Notes: generated from the sequence alone by a model not told the origin. Numbered from the stretch's first letter, positions 1 through 10,787 are shown. The stretch is DNA of 64,000 bases from Acheta domesticus (GCA_031308135.1 JAHLJT010009355.1:7117074-7181073); one strand, 5' to 3'. Made by a program: numbers and translations.

Positions 1-1500
1 CCGCCGATATTCTTCTCACTTACACTCGCTATTGTTACAAGTACATTGCTCTACTCATTACAGCATTGGGTGATGGTTTTTTATTAGAAAGCTTAACACC
101 GATAATTTATTAATATTTGTATTCCTTAATACACCCCCAAAGAACAAAAATGCCGCAGAAAAGTTTTTCGAATTTGTTATCAATCGCGATAAAATTCAAA
201 AAAATGTAAGCAACTGTTACTACTCTCTAATGATTGCCGAAGCATCGTATTTTGAAACGAATCGCGTTCCGCGACCCCCTAGAATCACATCCACTTGGAG
301 GAGAACAGAGCGTGTGTCGAGTGTAAAAGAGGTGTGTGCATGTGAGTCGGTTATCGGATCGTGGCCGTTGGGATTGCGGCATCGAAGCGGTCGTGTGCGG
401 CTGGCCGGCACGGGACGGGCGGGCGCGCCGCGCCGCGCCGCGCCGCGGCGAGGCGTGGAGATGCACCGCGATAGCCGCGCGCGCTCGTGTCCCGCCCTCC
501 GCCAAACGCTCACAGCGCCACTTTCATTCAACACACACGAGACGGACTCTGGCGCCGATACTCCGACCGAAACGCTGCTAATAGCTGGGGGCAATGCTGA
601 ACGGTTTCCTGGATATCTATTCTGAAGCTAGAAACGTTCTGGAAGATTTTAAATAAACTATTATATCATCGTATAGTATTATTTTATTATAGTTGTGTAA
701 ACCTTCATTTTAAATTCACTATAGAATAAAACGTTCCTTTTTGTTGCAAAGAACAACGAAAAATGCTAGGATCAGTTATTAAGAATTATTAGAACATAAG
801 GTCTGTTTCATCAAACTCAGCAGTATCACTCATTTTCACCCTGTAGGCCTTTTACCCAAACCTAATTCTGATACTTCATTCCCAACCCAATCCTTTTGCC
901 AGCCTCTCATTCCACTCACTCGATGTCTAGACACTCTGCTATCTCCCCGCGCAAATCTTTTATCATACCGTTGCTTGTTTCATCAATAGTCAACCCATTT
1001 GAAAATCTCAAAACTACTTGACATACCCAATAGTTGTACGAGTAAGATTTCGATATCCACGTTTTGCAAAATTTAAAGCAATTTTGCAAAGGGAGTATTT
1101 TATTCAAATATGTCTTATTATTTTTATTGTTAATATTGGTTTATTAACTCTTCAAGTCCTATGTAAAATTTATTGAATGTATATTTATATCCTATAAATA
1201 TTGTTTCCATAGACAATTGTTCGTAGTCTTAGTGATCTAACATCTTGGTGTCCTTCCACGACTTCTCCAGCCCATTTTAGACACTATATTATTGCTCTAT
1301 TCCGTTTTGTGGCAAATTCTTACAACATTTCTGCTCCATAACTATTATTTTGATTGTGTAACTGCATTTTGGATATTTGTTTTCTGACATTGTACTGATA
1401 TTTATCTGGTTTTAAAGTGCACAATGAAGTATTTTACTTCCTCTTTTCCTCTGCCAACCACTAAGAGACATTGTATGATATCTGTTATAAACCAAGTTTG
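1..1500. other. AT-rich DNA with a CpG-rich island at 360-590
   Basis: I see no gene or recognisable repeat here. Positions about 360-590 form a GC-rich, CpG-dense island containing a short run of GCCGC units near 425-450. Overlapping frames on both strands are open across it, which is expected of stop-poor GC-rich DNA and is not evidence of coding. The rest is AT-rich and featureless to me. Confidence 0.6.
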
Positions 1501-1507
1501 GGAGCAA

Positions 1508-1730
1508 TTACAGTAGCCCGCTTTCCATTACTTTCTTCCAAAATTTACAAGCCACTTGCAGTCTGTACCCACCTATCTCGAGTTCAAAGGTTCATTGCTC
1601 ACCGTGCTGCCCGAAGCGTGTGGAAAGGATCGGCCCCCAACGGGCTGTTTGCTCTGCCCTCATGCATGCGGTGACCGCACGGGGCATCGTCCCGACAGGT
1701 CGATCAGCCTTTTCCCGTTACAGTAGCCCG
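1508..1730. repeat. 197-bp segment flanked by 13-bp direct repeats
   Basis: The 13-mer TTACAGTAGCCCG occurs at 1508-1520 and again at 1718-1730, with 197 bp between. The spacing and length fit a target-site duplication around a short insertion, or a small local duplication. The enclosed DNA is GC-richer than its left flank, but I could not find a convincing tRNA-like head or poly(A)-like tail in it, so the type of insertion is open. Confidence 0.35.
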
Positions 1731-1899
1731 TTCGATGCCTGCGAGGGGCAGTGTACTCTGGTTTTGATTGATTAGATGTTCCGGGCGCGTCACCTGATAA
1801 GATCATTAGTCCCGTAAGTGTAGTGTTTGCATTTTCCTTGGGAGAGAGCGGTGATGTTTTCCCGCTGTTTGATGAGATACGGCGCCGGCCTACCTGTCG

Positions 1900-2190
1900 G
1901 CTAACGTGGTTTCACCAACCAGGTATCTCCGATCAGCGGGCACCACCCCAGCCAGGGCAAGCTCCAGACCGGTCTCCTGGCATATGTGATAGTGTAGTGC
2001 ATGAAAGTGTGTGTGAGGGATGAGGATAGGACAAAAAGGGGAAGGAAAGTCCGCGCGTGGTCCATGACCCGTTTGTTAATGTACTACTCCGGCATTCGCC
2101 TGGAATTGATCGAAGTGCACTCTGGAAGAGTAATCGAATTGGTGCTGTAATTTGCAGATTATCGCGGATGATTGGTCATGGATTTTCGAA
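1900..2190. repeat. interspersed-repeat fragment with the CGGCATTCGCCTGGA motif
   Basis: This GC-moderate segment carries CCGTTTGTTAA at about 2069 and CGGCATTCGCCTGGAATTGAT from about 2091. A diverged copy of the same order lies at about 2354-2400 (CCCGTTTGTTAAGGTGCTGC, then GCATTAGTCTGATATTGAT). From general familiarity, the 'GGCATTCGCCTGGA' phrase is typical of repeats in several insect genomes, but I cannot name the element. Two same-orientation partial copies within 300 bp suggest a local duplication or two adjacent insertions. Confidence 0.4.
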
Positions 2191-2304
2191 ATGGATTAGC
2201 TTTTTATTGCAATTGAGTTTGGTTACGTGGTGACAGCTATTAATAGTTTTCACTTGTTTTTGTTTATTGTAAATTCATCGATAAACTTTTTTTCCATATG
2301 TTTT

Positions 2305-2552
2305 CAGTTCCCCGGTATATGTAATTTTGACCCTCGCAATGGCACGTGGACAGTGGCCCGTTTGTTAAGGTGCTGCTCCTGCATTAGTCTGATATTGATA
2401 AAAAAAACAGCGGAAATCTACCAATAAGAGCAGTCAGACTCTACAAATATCCTTCACAGTGTTTTAGTATGAACCAGCAAAGTTGCTAGTGTCGAAATTC
2501 CGCTCAAGGTCCTGAATCGAACACTTGGACTCTACGCTCAACAACGCTAGGA
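2305..2552 (-). mobile_element. SINE, family B ('CGACACTAGC'), minus strand
   Basis: Read on the minus strand from 2552, a tRNA-like promoter head appears (TAGCGTTGTTGAGCGTAGAG as a weak A box, GTGTTCGATTCAGG as B box). It is followed by GCGGAATTTCGACACTAGC. The last phrase matches the post-head sequence of the plus-strand copies near 10,133 and 38,012 (GATTTTCGACACTAGC and GATTTTCAACACTAGC), so the three define one family. The distal body, toward 2305, contains the CCCGTTTGTTAA segment shared with 2069. Confidence 0.5.
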
Positions 2553-2603
2553 AGTAACGATGATGCCACCTTGATATCGCTGCCGATTTATAACATTGAA
2601 CAA

Positions 2604-3200
2604 ATGGATCCGGATCATTGGATTTGTAATTTGGACTGCAGTCTTTCGGAGCCCATTACAAGTCAAGCAAATTCTTCGTTAAATTCATATCCCCCAAACG
2701 AATCATACGCTGACTTTTCACCTCCTCATGACTCCGCCCGCCGCCGACAAGAGCGCCCCCTCGGCCGTCCGTGGTGGCGGGTCGCAGGCGGCGCAATCGA
2801 TCACAATGGGTCGGAATTATTGGCTTTTTTACGGGCGTCGAAACAAAACCCAGCCCAGCACGCGCGCGCCGCCCTTATCGGCGACCGCCACGGCGACAGT
2901 TGCGATGCGGGCGGCGATAGTGTCTTCGTTGCCATGGTGTTGGTTTTTTTTTGTTTATCGCTGCACTGTGAAGCGGGCGCACCGAGAGCGGAGCGGGGGC
3001 GTGGGTGCGAGGAGGGGGGGAGGGGGAGGGGTGAGTGAGTGTCAACTGTCCTCACGCTATGGGCGGGGCCGCATGAAAAACGTTGGAATCGCTCGGGGTC
3101 TCGTTCGCACCTCGCCGGAGTGTGAACAGGCGAAAGGGAGAGGACGGCTTTTTTTTCTGTTACTTTGCTGTCTTTTACAAAAGTAGTTTGGCACATTCAA
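2604..3200. other. CpG-rich island (2,720-3,140) with leading AT-mixed DNA
   Basis: A plus-strand frame opens with ATG at 2604 (MDPDHWICNLDC...) and runs into a GC-rich island with G-rich runs at 2995-3035. The first 45 codons have mixed composition and might be a LINE ORF1 scrap, but I recognise no domain. The remainder is low-complexity GC-rich DNA with several frames open together, so I do not call a gene. Confidence 0.4.
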
Positions 3201-5720
3201 AAGATATCTTTGTGATACGAATGGGATGTACTCAAATGTATAATATCATATCATCCTAAAATGCATTTGTTGTAATGAAGTGTGAATGGTCATTGTATGT
3301 AAGAAAAAGGTTAAATAGCTCGTATTTGGGCAAAAGGGTGTATGTCAGAAGAAATTAATGTTGAGTTAAGTGTAGTAAATTTTCTTTTATTTCAAATCTG
3401 TTTACTTTAATCCTTTGAAACTAAGTTTATTCTCACCTAATACTATTTACCTATGTATATCTTTGTATCTGAAAATTAATTATTCAATAATATGTACATT
3501 AAATGTATTTCTGTTTGCTCTCCTGTAAAATTATGAAACAGGACTTATACCTTTTTGTCCACACATGAGCGATTTAATCTTTTTCTTACATTTCCCTGTT
3601 AGAAAGAGTAGTCGTTTCATAATCTAGAGTCTTTTCCTATTTCACATTTCAAACTATTCTGTTACGATTTCTACATCTGGAAGATGTAATCACATACTTG
3701 CATGGTGTTAAAATCACAATTTTTTATGCTTTGATTAACTTTTTCTTCTAAAAATTAAATGTTACGCAGTGAAGGAACACAGAGTTGCAATTTTTCGTAA
3801 AATACTTTACTATGTAATTTGCAGAGCGATGTGAAAGTACGTTAATTTATTTAGCTTTTATATAGAAAAAATGAACCAAATTTCATTGTCATAATCAATG
3901 TTTGGCCTTCAAGCTACGATTCATTTAACACTGAATAGTTTTTGTAATATTATTCCTGTTGGTATGTTCGTAGTTGCTTACTTTTTCATGCTCTTATGAG
4001 TCTGCCGTGTGTTCAATTGAAGTCACCGTTACAATAATCAAGTTCGAAACAGAGGTTAGATGAGGTGCTTTTGCGTGTTTCAACGTGCAGCGAAGGCCAG
4101 AGGCTACGCCGTGCGCAGATCCAGGTAGTCGTGCAACCAAGAAGCATTTATTTGGCTGTAACTCTCGCGGGCTTCACTGTACACACTTCATTCCTGGCGC
4201 TAATCAACCCTCACATTAGTCGAAAATTAAGTGTTCCCCTCGCGTTTTATAATGGCGATGGAAAAAATACACAATTAGGGCAAGCTGGGTAGTAATTCTC
4301 TTCTGCTCGCGTGCCTTTCCGTGACTCCGCATTGTTAACATAATTGTTTATGAGTCTCGGTGATTTTTATCGTCGAGTATTTTATAGTTTCGACCATTTT
4401 CTCTTTTCTTACTTGTTCCGCATCCAAATTTATAATACGCAGTGGAATACGGCAGCAATTTTGTAAAATAAAACCCGCCATTTTATGATGCTAATGTTGG
4501 AACTGCTTATGAGCATTCTGGGGCTCTGCGATAAGATTCCTTGCAGGTGGACGTTCGTTGCAGTGTTTTGTATATGAGAGTAACCTGCGTTTTCTGTATT
4601 TCTTTTCTTGTGCGTATACTCCACGTAGGGAACTTAACACGTTACTCGGAAGGGCTTAGATTTTATGACTTGAAGATAATTCACTTACTCCGTAATGGCT
4701 GGAGAAAACATTGCTACATTATGTCCGTAATTAAAATAATGACCTTCAGGGAGTACACATCTCGACAGGAGGGTGAAAAATCTGCAGAAAAGTTGTTAAA
4801 CTTTGCTTTTTGTATAATTATTCTGCGGTATAATGAGAACACCTTACGCTGCCCTTTTGCCTGCTCTGAGTAAATCCCGGGGAAGGCGATGCCTGGAGGA
4901 CCTGTGCTAGACATAACCGGACAAAGCAAAATAATTAGTCTTGGAAAAAAACCTTACGAGATGTGAGACCTGCGTCCTGTTCAGTAAATAATCAAATTTG
5001 TTTCTAATGAACTTTCATCTTAGTGCCTTATTTGTATTTCCCTTGTCCAAAAATGCTTAACTATTATAGACCTTTATTTCAGATATATTATGAAATGTTA
5101 TTTTTCTGAATATGTCTTTAACAATTGCTTTTTGCCTACTTTAGATAGTATTTTAATTACTTCAAAAATGAAAATGATATTTGTAGATAAACTTGTATGT
5201 TTTTTTAGTTTTACGGTCAGTCATAGACTGTTTATGCATGCGTTGATAATTTTTGTTTAAAAGTTGTTACCAATGACATAAGAAATTAACAATAAGAAAA
5301 TGGGAACAGTGGATAATATTTTGACTTACTAGAACAGTGTTAGACGGATATAGTTACCATTACACCTAACTGTAAATGTTTTTATGAAGTACTTGTATGT
5401 TGACTTTCAAGGATTACAATCATATGTATGTTCCACGACAAAGGTTATATATTTTCCGTTCTTCATGACATTCACAATCTCACAAAACGCAGAGACCATG
5501 AAATGTGATAAGAGCAAAATATTCAACATTCAGATAAAGTATCTGAACAACATTTACTCTCATTTATACATTTAGAAAGTACCCGTTTCGTATGTGAACC
5601 GTTTATCTTCAATATGTGTAAAATTAATTTATTGTATGCAAGAGATTTCTCCAAGTGTAATTAAATTAATTCTTATACCAAAGATTTTTATTAAACATAT
5701 CAGCTTTTTCTAATTCATTC
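3200..5720. other. AT-rich stretch, no gene seen
   Basis: This is AT-rich DNA with only short chance ORFs. The longest (110 codons on the plus strand near 4541) has no recognisable motif. I see no repeat structure or RNA gene. Confidence 0.6.
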
Positions 5721-5725
5721 CAGAC

Positions 5726-5852
5726 AAGGGACCGTCCATCAATTACGTAACGCTAAAGAGAGGGGAGGAGTCTGAGGCAGCGTTAGCTAGCTGCTTTACA
5801 TAGTAGTAGGGAGGTATTAATTGTTACGTAACATTGATCATTGTATTTTTAC
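5726..5852 (+). mobile_element. short non-autonomous DNA transposon (MITE-like), copy 1
   Basis: The left end reads GGGACCGTCCATCAATTACG, then TAACGCTAAAGAGAGGGGAG. The right end contains TTGTTACGTAACATTGATCA, an imperfect inverted partner of the left end. An end of the type GGGACCGTCCAT-AATTACGTAACG next to a G-rich or C-rich interior is a pattern I associate with a widespread MITE-like repeat of invertebrate genomes. The family name is not certain. A related copy lies about 600 bp downstream. Confidence 0.55.
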
Positions 5853-6321
5853 ATTTTTCAACATTTGCCGAAATAACTCATTTTTTGAGTCCTGTACTAA
5901 AACATTAAAATATTAACTAATTTATTTTTTTAAAACGAAAATAAACTTTATTATTAGTTGTAAATTTTTACTATAAATGGAAATATTTTTTCAACGTTTT
6001 TTAATGTGTAAGATTACGAAGAAAATATTCAGAAATGGTATGAAATATGTTCTAGAATCCATTTAAATTGGCGCTGTAGACTCGCTCTTGCGTCATCCAC
6101 AACGACGTGTGCAGAACTTGTGTGCAACCATTTCTCGCCGAAGCATTCTTCCTTCCCTCACAACTTGCCTCAATCTTATTGTTAGGTGCAGCCAGCATCG
6201 CCATCTAATTTCTACTTTAATTATCATTAATGTTAATATACAACACGAGTAAAATAAATTCAAATTGTTTTTACTGTTCTATAATTTATTTACATTTCAT
6301 GCATTTACAACGGGGAGTGTT

Positions 6322-6440
6322 ATCACAAGCGTTACGCAATTGTTTGGGGGGTTCAAGCGCGCGTTATGGGCGCGTTGCAATGGGGAGAGGGGGTATTGAA
6401 AATACTCGAAATTTTCATTATGTAATTTATGATCAGCCCC
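6322..6440 (+). mobile_element. MITE-like element, copy 2 (diverged)
   Basis: GCGTTACGCAATTGTTTGGG begins the preserved part and ATTATGTAATTTATGATCAG, followed by CCCCC, ends it. The reverse complement of this right end (GGGGGCTGATCATAAATTAC) aligns with the left end of the copy at 5726 (GGGACCGTCCATCAATTACG). The centre carries a CGCGCG-containing and G-rich stretch. It is probably an old, independently inserted copy. Confidence 0.5.
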
Positions 6441-6500
6441 CGAGCAAAATTAAATACTTTCATAGTCAATTGAACCTCTTTCCATTTTGAAGTTGATTTT

Positions 6501-7400
6501 ACTTTCTCACCCTTACGAAGGTACTTTGTAAGAAGAGAAAGTTATGTAATCGCGCGTCGGAAAACGGCGAATTTATTGCCAGGCCCTGCCCAGTGGATAC
6601 GTCCTTCTGCTGTACATGGTAAATGACTTCCTCTAACCCGTGATGTAACCAGAATCCATGTTTTGTGGGTTCTTTATGCCGAAAAATCGATTGACGGTAA
6701 AAAGGCTGTCAGTCTGTCAAACTTTTTGAAAAACAGGTCCAAATTTTATGATTAAATTTTGATGTCGGACAACGTAACTGATGCTTAAGAGATTTGTGCA
6801 GTCACAATTTGCAAATTATGACTGCACAATATTTTTTGAAAATTGCAAAAGTGCAATTTTTTTGTTGTCTTCCATCAACTATAATATTGAAATTATAGAT
6901 TTTTTTCTGAAAGAAATCTATTCTTTGAAGACATCTTGAAATAATGTCTTGTTCAATTTTTCGAAAATATGAGTAGTTAATTATGAGTTAACAACTTTTT
7001 TTCAAAAACAGATTCAAATTGTTTCTTTAAAATTTCACCTCATAAGCAATAAGCGAAGGTAAAAAAGTATGGTTCTAGATCAATTTTTTGCGAACTACAA
7101 AACTGAAGACAGAAATTTTTACCTGAGTCAAAGTCAGTTCTGAAAAAAAAGCTAGATACAAAAGGTCGTGTAAAAGTTTTTGAAAAAGCGAGTGGTTTTC
7201 GCGTAATTTTCGCTTTAAATTTATGCTATTTCTAAGAAAAACTTCAAACTTTTCCTTTCAATTTTTTCCACGCATAGAAGGGACGCTTAAAAATTGGCGC
7301 GGATCAATATCGTTCAACGCTCTGAATTTTTGAAAATTGCAAATTTAGAAATAATGCTAGAAAGTGTCTGTTGAAGCACCTCTAGTGTCGTAACGAAATT
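6501..7400 (+). repeat. dispersed repeat family R, copy 1 (with terminal hairpin)
   Basis: About 0.9 kb matches a same-orientation copy at 38,765-39,450. Shared landmarks are the ATCCATGTTTTGTGGGT phrase (6654 and 38,952), a GGCGAAT-T segment (6564 and 38,822) and CAATTTTTTT-GTCTTCC-TCAACTA (about 6857 and 39,307). The left end can fold as a hairpin: ACTTTCTCACCCTTAC at 6501-6516 pairs with GTAAGAAGAGAAAGT at 6528-6542. It is AT-rich with no coding frame. A non-autonomous transposon is likely; the class is unknown. Confidence 0.55.
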
Positions 7401-7419
7401 CTCAGACTTATTTCAGTAG

Positions 7420-7545
7420 CAGCCGTTCCTCGAAATACGAGAGGTTACTGAAACCCAAGGTTGCTGATTCAAGCCCTGCTGGAGCCGTGGATTTTGAAAG
7501 GGAAGAAATCATGAATGCGCCATGACAGTTTTTAAATAAATAATA
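7420..7545 (+). mobile_element. tRNA-derived SINE head fragment
   Basis: The segment GGTTGCTGATTCAAGCCCTG followed by GGAGCCGTGGATTTTGAAAG resembles a Pol III B box (GATTCAAGCCC) plus the start of a SINE body. The phrase 'GCCGTGGATTTT' parallels 'GCCGCGGATTTTT' in the SINE at 9622. The A-box half is weak and the body breaks off into AT-rich DNA after about 7530, so this is a truncated copy. Confidence 0.45.
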
Positions 7546-8055
7546 CATTTAAACATATGATGTATAAAATATAATAATATATTCTTTATATTTAATTGAT
7601 TTTTCACATGGAAAACATCGCCCAGGAATTTGTTTACAGATTTTTTCAGGCTTATGTCGCTAGTTAAAATCTAATTTGACCTGAATATTGAAGAGGATAA
7701 TTTAGGGGAGAAGATCAGTATTATGTATTTAGTTGGCTAAAAGTTTGAGAAACGCTATAAATACGAGTCTATTTTTTATTCGTGTGTGGGTTGGCTATTT
7801 TGTGATAGACTAGTGTGTGGGATAGACCATTTTGTGAGGACACGGCTACTGGCTGCAGTTCCGCACCTGTGTATTCGACGCAGGCTACCTTTGAAGCCTA
7901 CAACCAGCGCGGGTCAATTTCGGTGGCCACGGTCTAGGGGACGTTGTTCGAGCAGACCCAGGCGCGCCCTTCAACACCTGGGTGTGATTCTCAGTTTCCG
8001 CCAGATGTAGCTCTCAGTTAACTGTAGTTGGAACTTTCTGATTGGGAGAACATGA
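7546..8055. other. AT-rich DNA then a GC-moderate unassigned segment (7,780-8,030)
   Basis: 7546-7780 is AT-rich with nothing recognisable. 7786-8030 is GC-moderate, with an imperfect internal repetition of 'GTGTGTGGG-T-G' and 'ATTTTGTGA' around 7780-7840. It lies between SINE fragments and is probably repeat-derived, but I cannot assign it. Confidence 0.35.
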
Positions 8056-8057
8056 GA

Positions 8058-8262
8058 TCTTGTTAAGATGGGAAATTACCGGAGGCATTTAATTTTGACG
8101 GTCACCAGCCAGGCCACAATATGCCACAAGCATGATATGCTCACTGTGAGATTTTCCGCCCTTCGAAAACCCACACACCTCAGCCAGGATCGAAGTCGCG
8201 CACTGGGGATTCAGGGTCTAGTAAACGAACCATTCAGTCACCGAAGTGCGTTGGGCATTTGT
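8058..8262 (-). mobile_element. SINE, family C, minus strand
   Basis: On the minus strand, TGACTGAATGGTTCG (A box, compare TGGCTGAGTGGTTAG) and CGACTTCGATCCTGG (B box, compare GGTTCGAATCC) form a tRNA-like head. The body GGTTTTCGAAGGGCGGAAAA, then GAGCATATCATGCTTGTGGC, matches the copy at 37,512-37,715 (ATTTTCGAAGGGCAAAAATC, then GGCCATATCATACTTGCGGC). It abuts the 3' side of the LINE relic at 8289, which is read in the same direction. Confidence 0.6.
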
Positions 8263-8288
8263 GATTAGTCCGAGATATTTATTTTATA

Positions 8289-9600
8289 TTATTTTTTAAT
8301 GTTTTCATTTGTCCGTATTGGCAAGTGAAGAGCCTTAGTGACACTATTACTGTTGTATACATGATTATGGAGTTCGCGTATGAGAAGGAATTGTGTTTGT
8401 TGGCTGAGGGGAGCCCGACGTTCAATTACTTTGTTTCTTGCTTGTATAATTTTGATGTCGATGGTTTTCCAGGTTAGTTTTGTATCCATATGAAGCCTTT
8501 ATTATTTTTATGGATTGCAATGATGGGGTCTAGGTGATGGTTGTTTATGACTACCGAAGGGTGGGAATAAACATTCTGAGTGAGAAAAGTTTTGCTATTG
8601 TTTTGTCACGATGAATATGATTTTTTCATATTGCTATTTTATTTAAGTGGTTTTGCATTTGTGGAGGATATTTACGTGCATTCAGGAGCAAATAGGACTA
8701 TATGGTCTGCAAATCGAGCTACGATAGTTGTAGATGATGAAATGTCTTCGATGTACAAGTTGAATAGTTTTGGAGCTATAGGAGAGGAAGTGGTTTCAAC
8801 TTATGGGAGTAAAGGGAAATTCAGAGGAGGAGTGTGGCATTTAGTGATGGCGTTTCTAAATATGTTTGTGTGATTTTCTGAGATGGATTACTTAGCATTT
8901 TCTTTGAAGTTTTATAGATAATTTGTGATGGCTGATCATAGCTCTCTGTCATGAGCCCCATTCTAGTTTTTGCGTTTTGGTTGATTACTTTTGAAGTGAC
9001 CATAATGCTGTGAAATGGTCTCACGCACAAAAGTAGTTACTGTGATTTCGGGTATGAACGAAATATAGATATCTCAATACTGTATTGGAGCTTTTGTTTT
9101 TTCTCGTTTTTCAAATTCAACTAGAGTTCTGAAGACGTTGATTATTTGAATGACTTTATATCACTGAAGGGATTCCTGAAGGTATGAATCTCTTAGTTTC
9201 AATGATATACTTTACAACACTACGTAAATCTTGGGTGGAACGAAATTAAATTTTAATTTTTTTTTTGACTTAAATTCTGCAGTAAAATTATTGGAGATTT
9301 TATTTTTAATGTCACTAATGAGTCCAATGTGATTAATTGTATATAACGTGTTAACGAATGTTGGTGCATTTTTTGGTTCAGATGTTTTTTTTATGTAATT
9401 TTCCCTTGAGAAAGCTAAAGCTACCAGAAAAGTTTACGTTTTTCCGTTTCTGAAGATTAGAGTTGTTAGGGTTACTATAGTGATTGGTGTTACCTAGCGT
9501 TGCATCGCGTTTGCTGTCACCTTCTTCGGTGTTCTCTACCGATCTTTCGGCGGGTGGCGCTCCGGCGGTCGCCTGGATGAAGGTTGGCGGAATGCTTACG
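8289..9600 (-). pseudogene. Jockey-like non-LTR retrotransposon relic (ORF1 + RT C-terminus)
   Basis: Read leftwards from 9600, broken frames give LINE-like protein. An ORF1 linker comes first (PPTFIQATAGAPPAERSVEN). About 9366-9250 follows with a gag-like stretch (APTFVNTLYTINHIGLISDI), and about 9140-9000 with VIQIINV and a decayed zinc knuckle (HYGHFKSNQ, cysteines lost). The frame then enters reverse transcriptase: APKLFNLYIEDISSSTTIVA followed by FADHIVLFAP at about 8716-8681. Jockey-clade RTs have FADD or YADD here, so the second catalytic aspartate is changed to His. The thumb/connection piece MDTKLTWKT is at 8489-8463. Endonuclease and most of RT are missing between about 9000 and 8800, and stops and frameshifts are frequent. 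This is an internally deleted, inactive LINE. The clade is inferred from motif order, not from a search. Confidence 0.75.
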
Positions 9601-9621
9601 GTGAAGCTCGGATTATGCGGA

Positions 9622-9979
9622 TTCGATGGTGTGACGGTTAGCGTACCGGACTCTCATATCCAGGTTCGCTGGTTCAAACCCGATCGAAGCCGCGGATTTT
9701 TAGGGGCGAAAAAATCCTTCGTACGCCTTCCTTCGGAGGGGAAGTAAAGCCGGCTGTCCCATGTTGGTAGATTTACTTGCATGCAAAAGATCCTCAAGCC
9801 TAAATGACGCCTCTGAGCAAAATTCAAAATCGCGTGTTTCGTCGCCCAAGGAATACCTTCTTTCTCCGCTACTTGGTGAAAGGAGCGTAGCGAAATTTGC
9901 GTGGTTAGACGGAAGAGCAAGCCTCATGGCCTGAGTCTCGCCACGTAAAAGAAGGCAATTCAATTCAATTCAATTCAAG
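9622..9979 (+). mobile_element. tRNA-derived SINE, family A, near full length, (AATTC)n tail
   Basis: The head is a clear tRNA-like Pol III promoter: GGTGTGACGGTTAGCGTACC (A box region) and GCTGGTTCAAACCCGATCG (B box), followed by GCCGCGGATTTTTAGGGGCG. The body holds CGGAGGGGAAGTAAAGCCGG and CCCATGTTGGTAGATTTACT, arrangements I associate with insect SINE bodies. It ends in four to five tandem AATTC units at 9956-9978. The length is about 357 bp. It lies against the 5' end of the LINE relic in the opposite orientation. Confidence 0.75.
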
Positions 9980-10130
9980 CTCGTCTCCATTGATGCTCCC
10001 GTTTGAAAGTTACTGCGTATGATGACCGGCTGCGTATGATTTCATGAAGATTGTTGGCGATTCTGATATGTCGCCGTTTTATGAGGTAGAGCCACGTTGA
10101 TTACGGAGGGGTGGCATTGCTTTCAGTGTC
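9980..10130. other. short unassigned interval between SINEs
   Basis: Mixed-composition DNA with a near-duplicated 'TGCGTATGAT' phrase at about 10,014 and 10,030. Nothing else is recognisable. Confidence 0.3.
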
Positions 10131-10132
10131 CA

Positions 10133-10335
10133 TAGACCGGGAGAGGTGTCTCAGTGCATCAGCTGATGTCACTGCAGTCCCTTTGACCGGGAGGTCCTAG
10201 GTTCCACTCCCGACGGTGGCGTGATTTTCGACACTAGCTTGTGTGCGAGGTCGAATTCGGTCGCTGTCTGGAGGAGGCAGGAAATGTTAGGAAACCGTGC
10301 CGAAAGGCGGTTCGCGTATTACAAATTCCAGGAGG
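10133..10335 (+). mobile_element. SINE, family B, plus strand
   Basis: The head CTTTGACCGGGAGGTCCTAG, then GTTCCACTCCCGACGG (B box), is followed by GATTTTCGACACTAGCTTGT and GGTCGCTGTCTGGAGGAGG. The copy at 38,012 has the same order: GACCGGGAGGTCCTAGTTCG, then GATTTTCAACACTAGC and GCCGCTGACTGGAGGA. The repeated landmarks in the same spacing support one family. The 3' limit is uncertain. Confidence 0.65.
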
Positions 10336-10785
10336 ATTTATCATAAATCGGAGCTACTGTCCTCTAATATCCATCGAAAGTATTTTTACTAGACCTTCCA
10401 CAAACCTTCAAATCTATCGCGAAGTTTTCATCACAGTCCAGGATATGATTCATTCACTTTGTGTACTTAGCTTTTCCCTTGTAATAGGATCATTTTTGGA
10501 ATACTTCACTCTTTTTTTGTGATCCAAGGCGCTTGGAATGATAGATGGATGAAATTGGTCCATTAAGATTTCTCCGCATCCGTAAGAAATCATACCTCGG
10601 CAATACTCCGTCTTCTCATATCCGTTTTCAAACATGTCTAATGGCAGTTGGACATTTTATGTGCGACAATAGATAGGCAATAGTCACACAAATCCTTTCA
10701 TTGGTAATTTTTCATTAGAGTATGACTCAGTTTTCCAAACGTGTTCACTGGTAATTCACATTGGTGGCGACGAGCGTAAAGGAAA
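10336..10785. other. AT-mixed DNA, no gene seen
   Basis: I find no motif, repeat or convincing ORF in this interval. Confidence 0.5.
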
Positions 10786-10787
10786 CT

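Noticed and set aside
2604..3038. Plus-strand ORF beginning MDPDHWICNLDC
   Set aside because: The first 45 codons have mixed residues and may be a transposon scrap, but no domain is recognised and the rest is GC-island sequence.
8580..8873. 97-codon plus-strand ORF
   Set aside because: It is the antisense shadow of the minus-strand LINE RT fragment.
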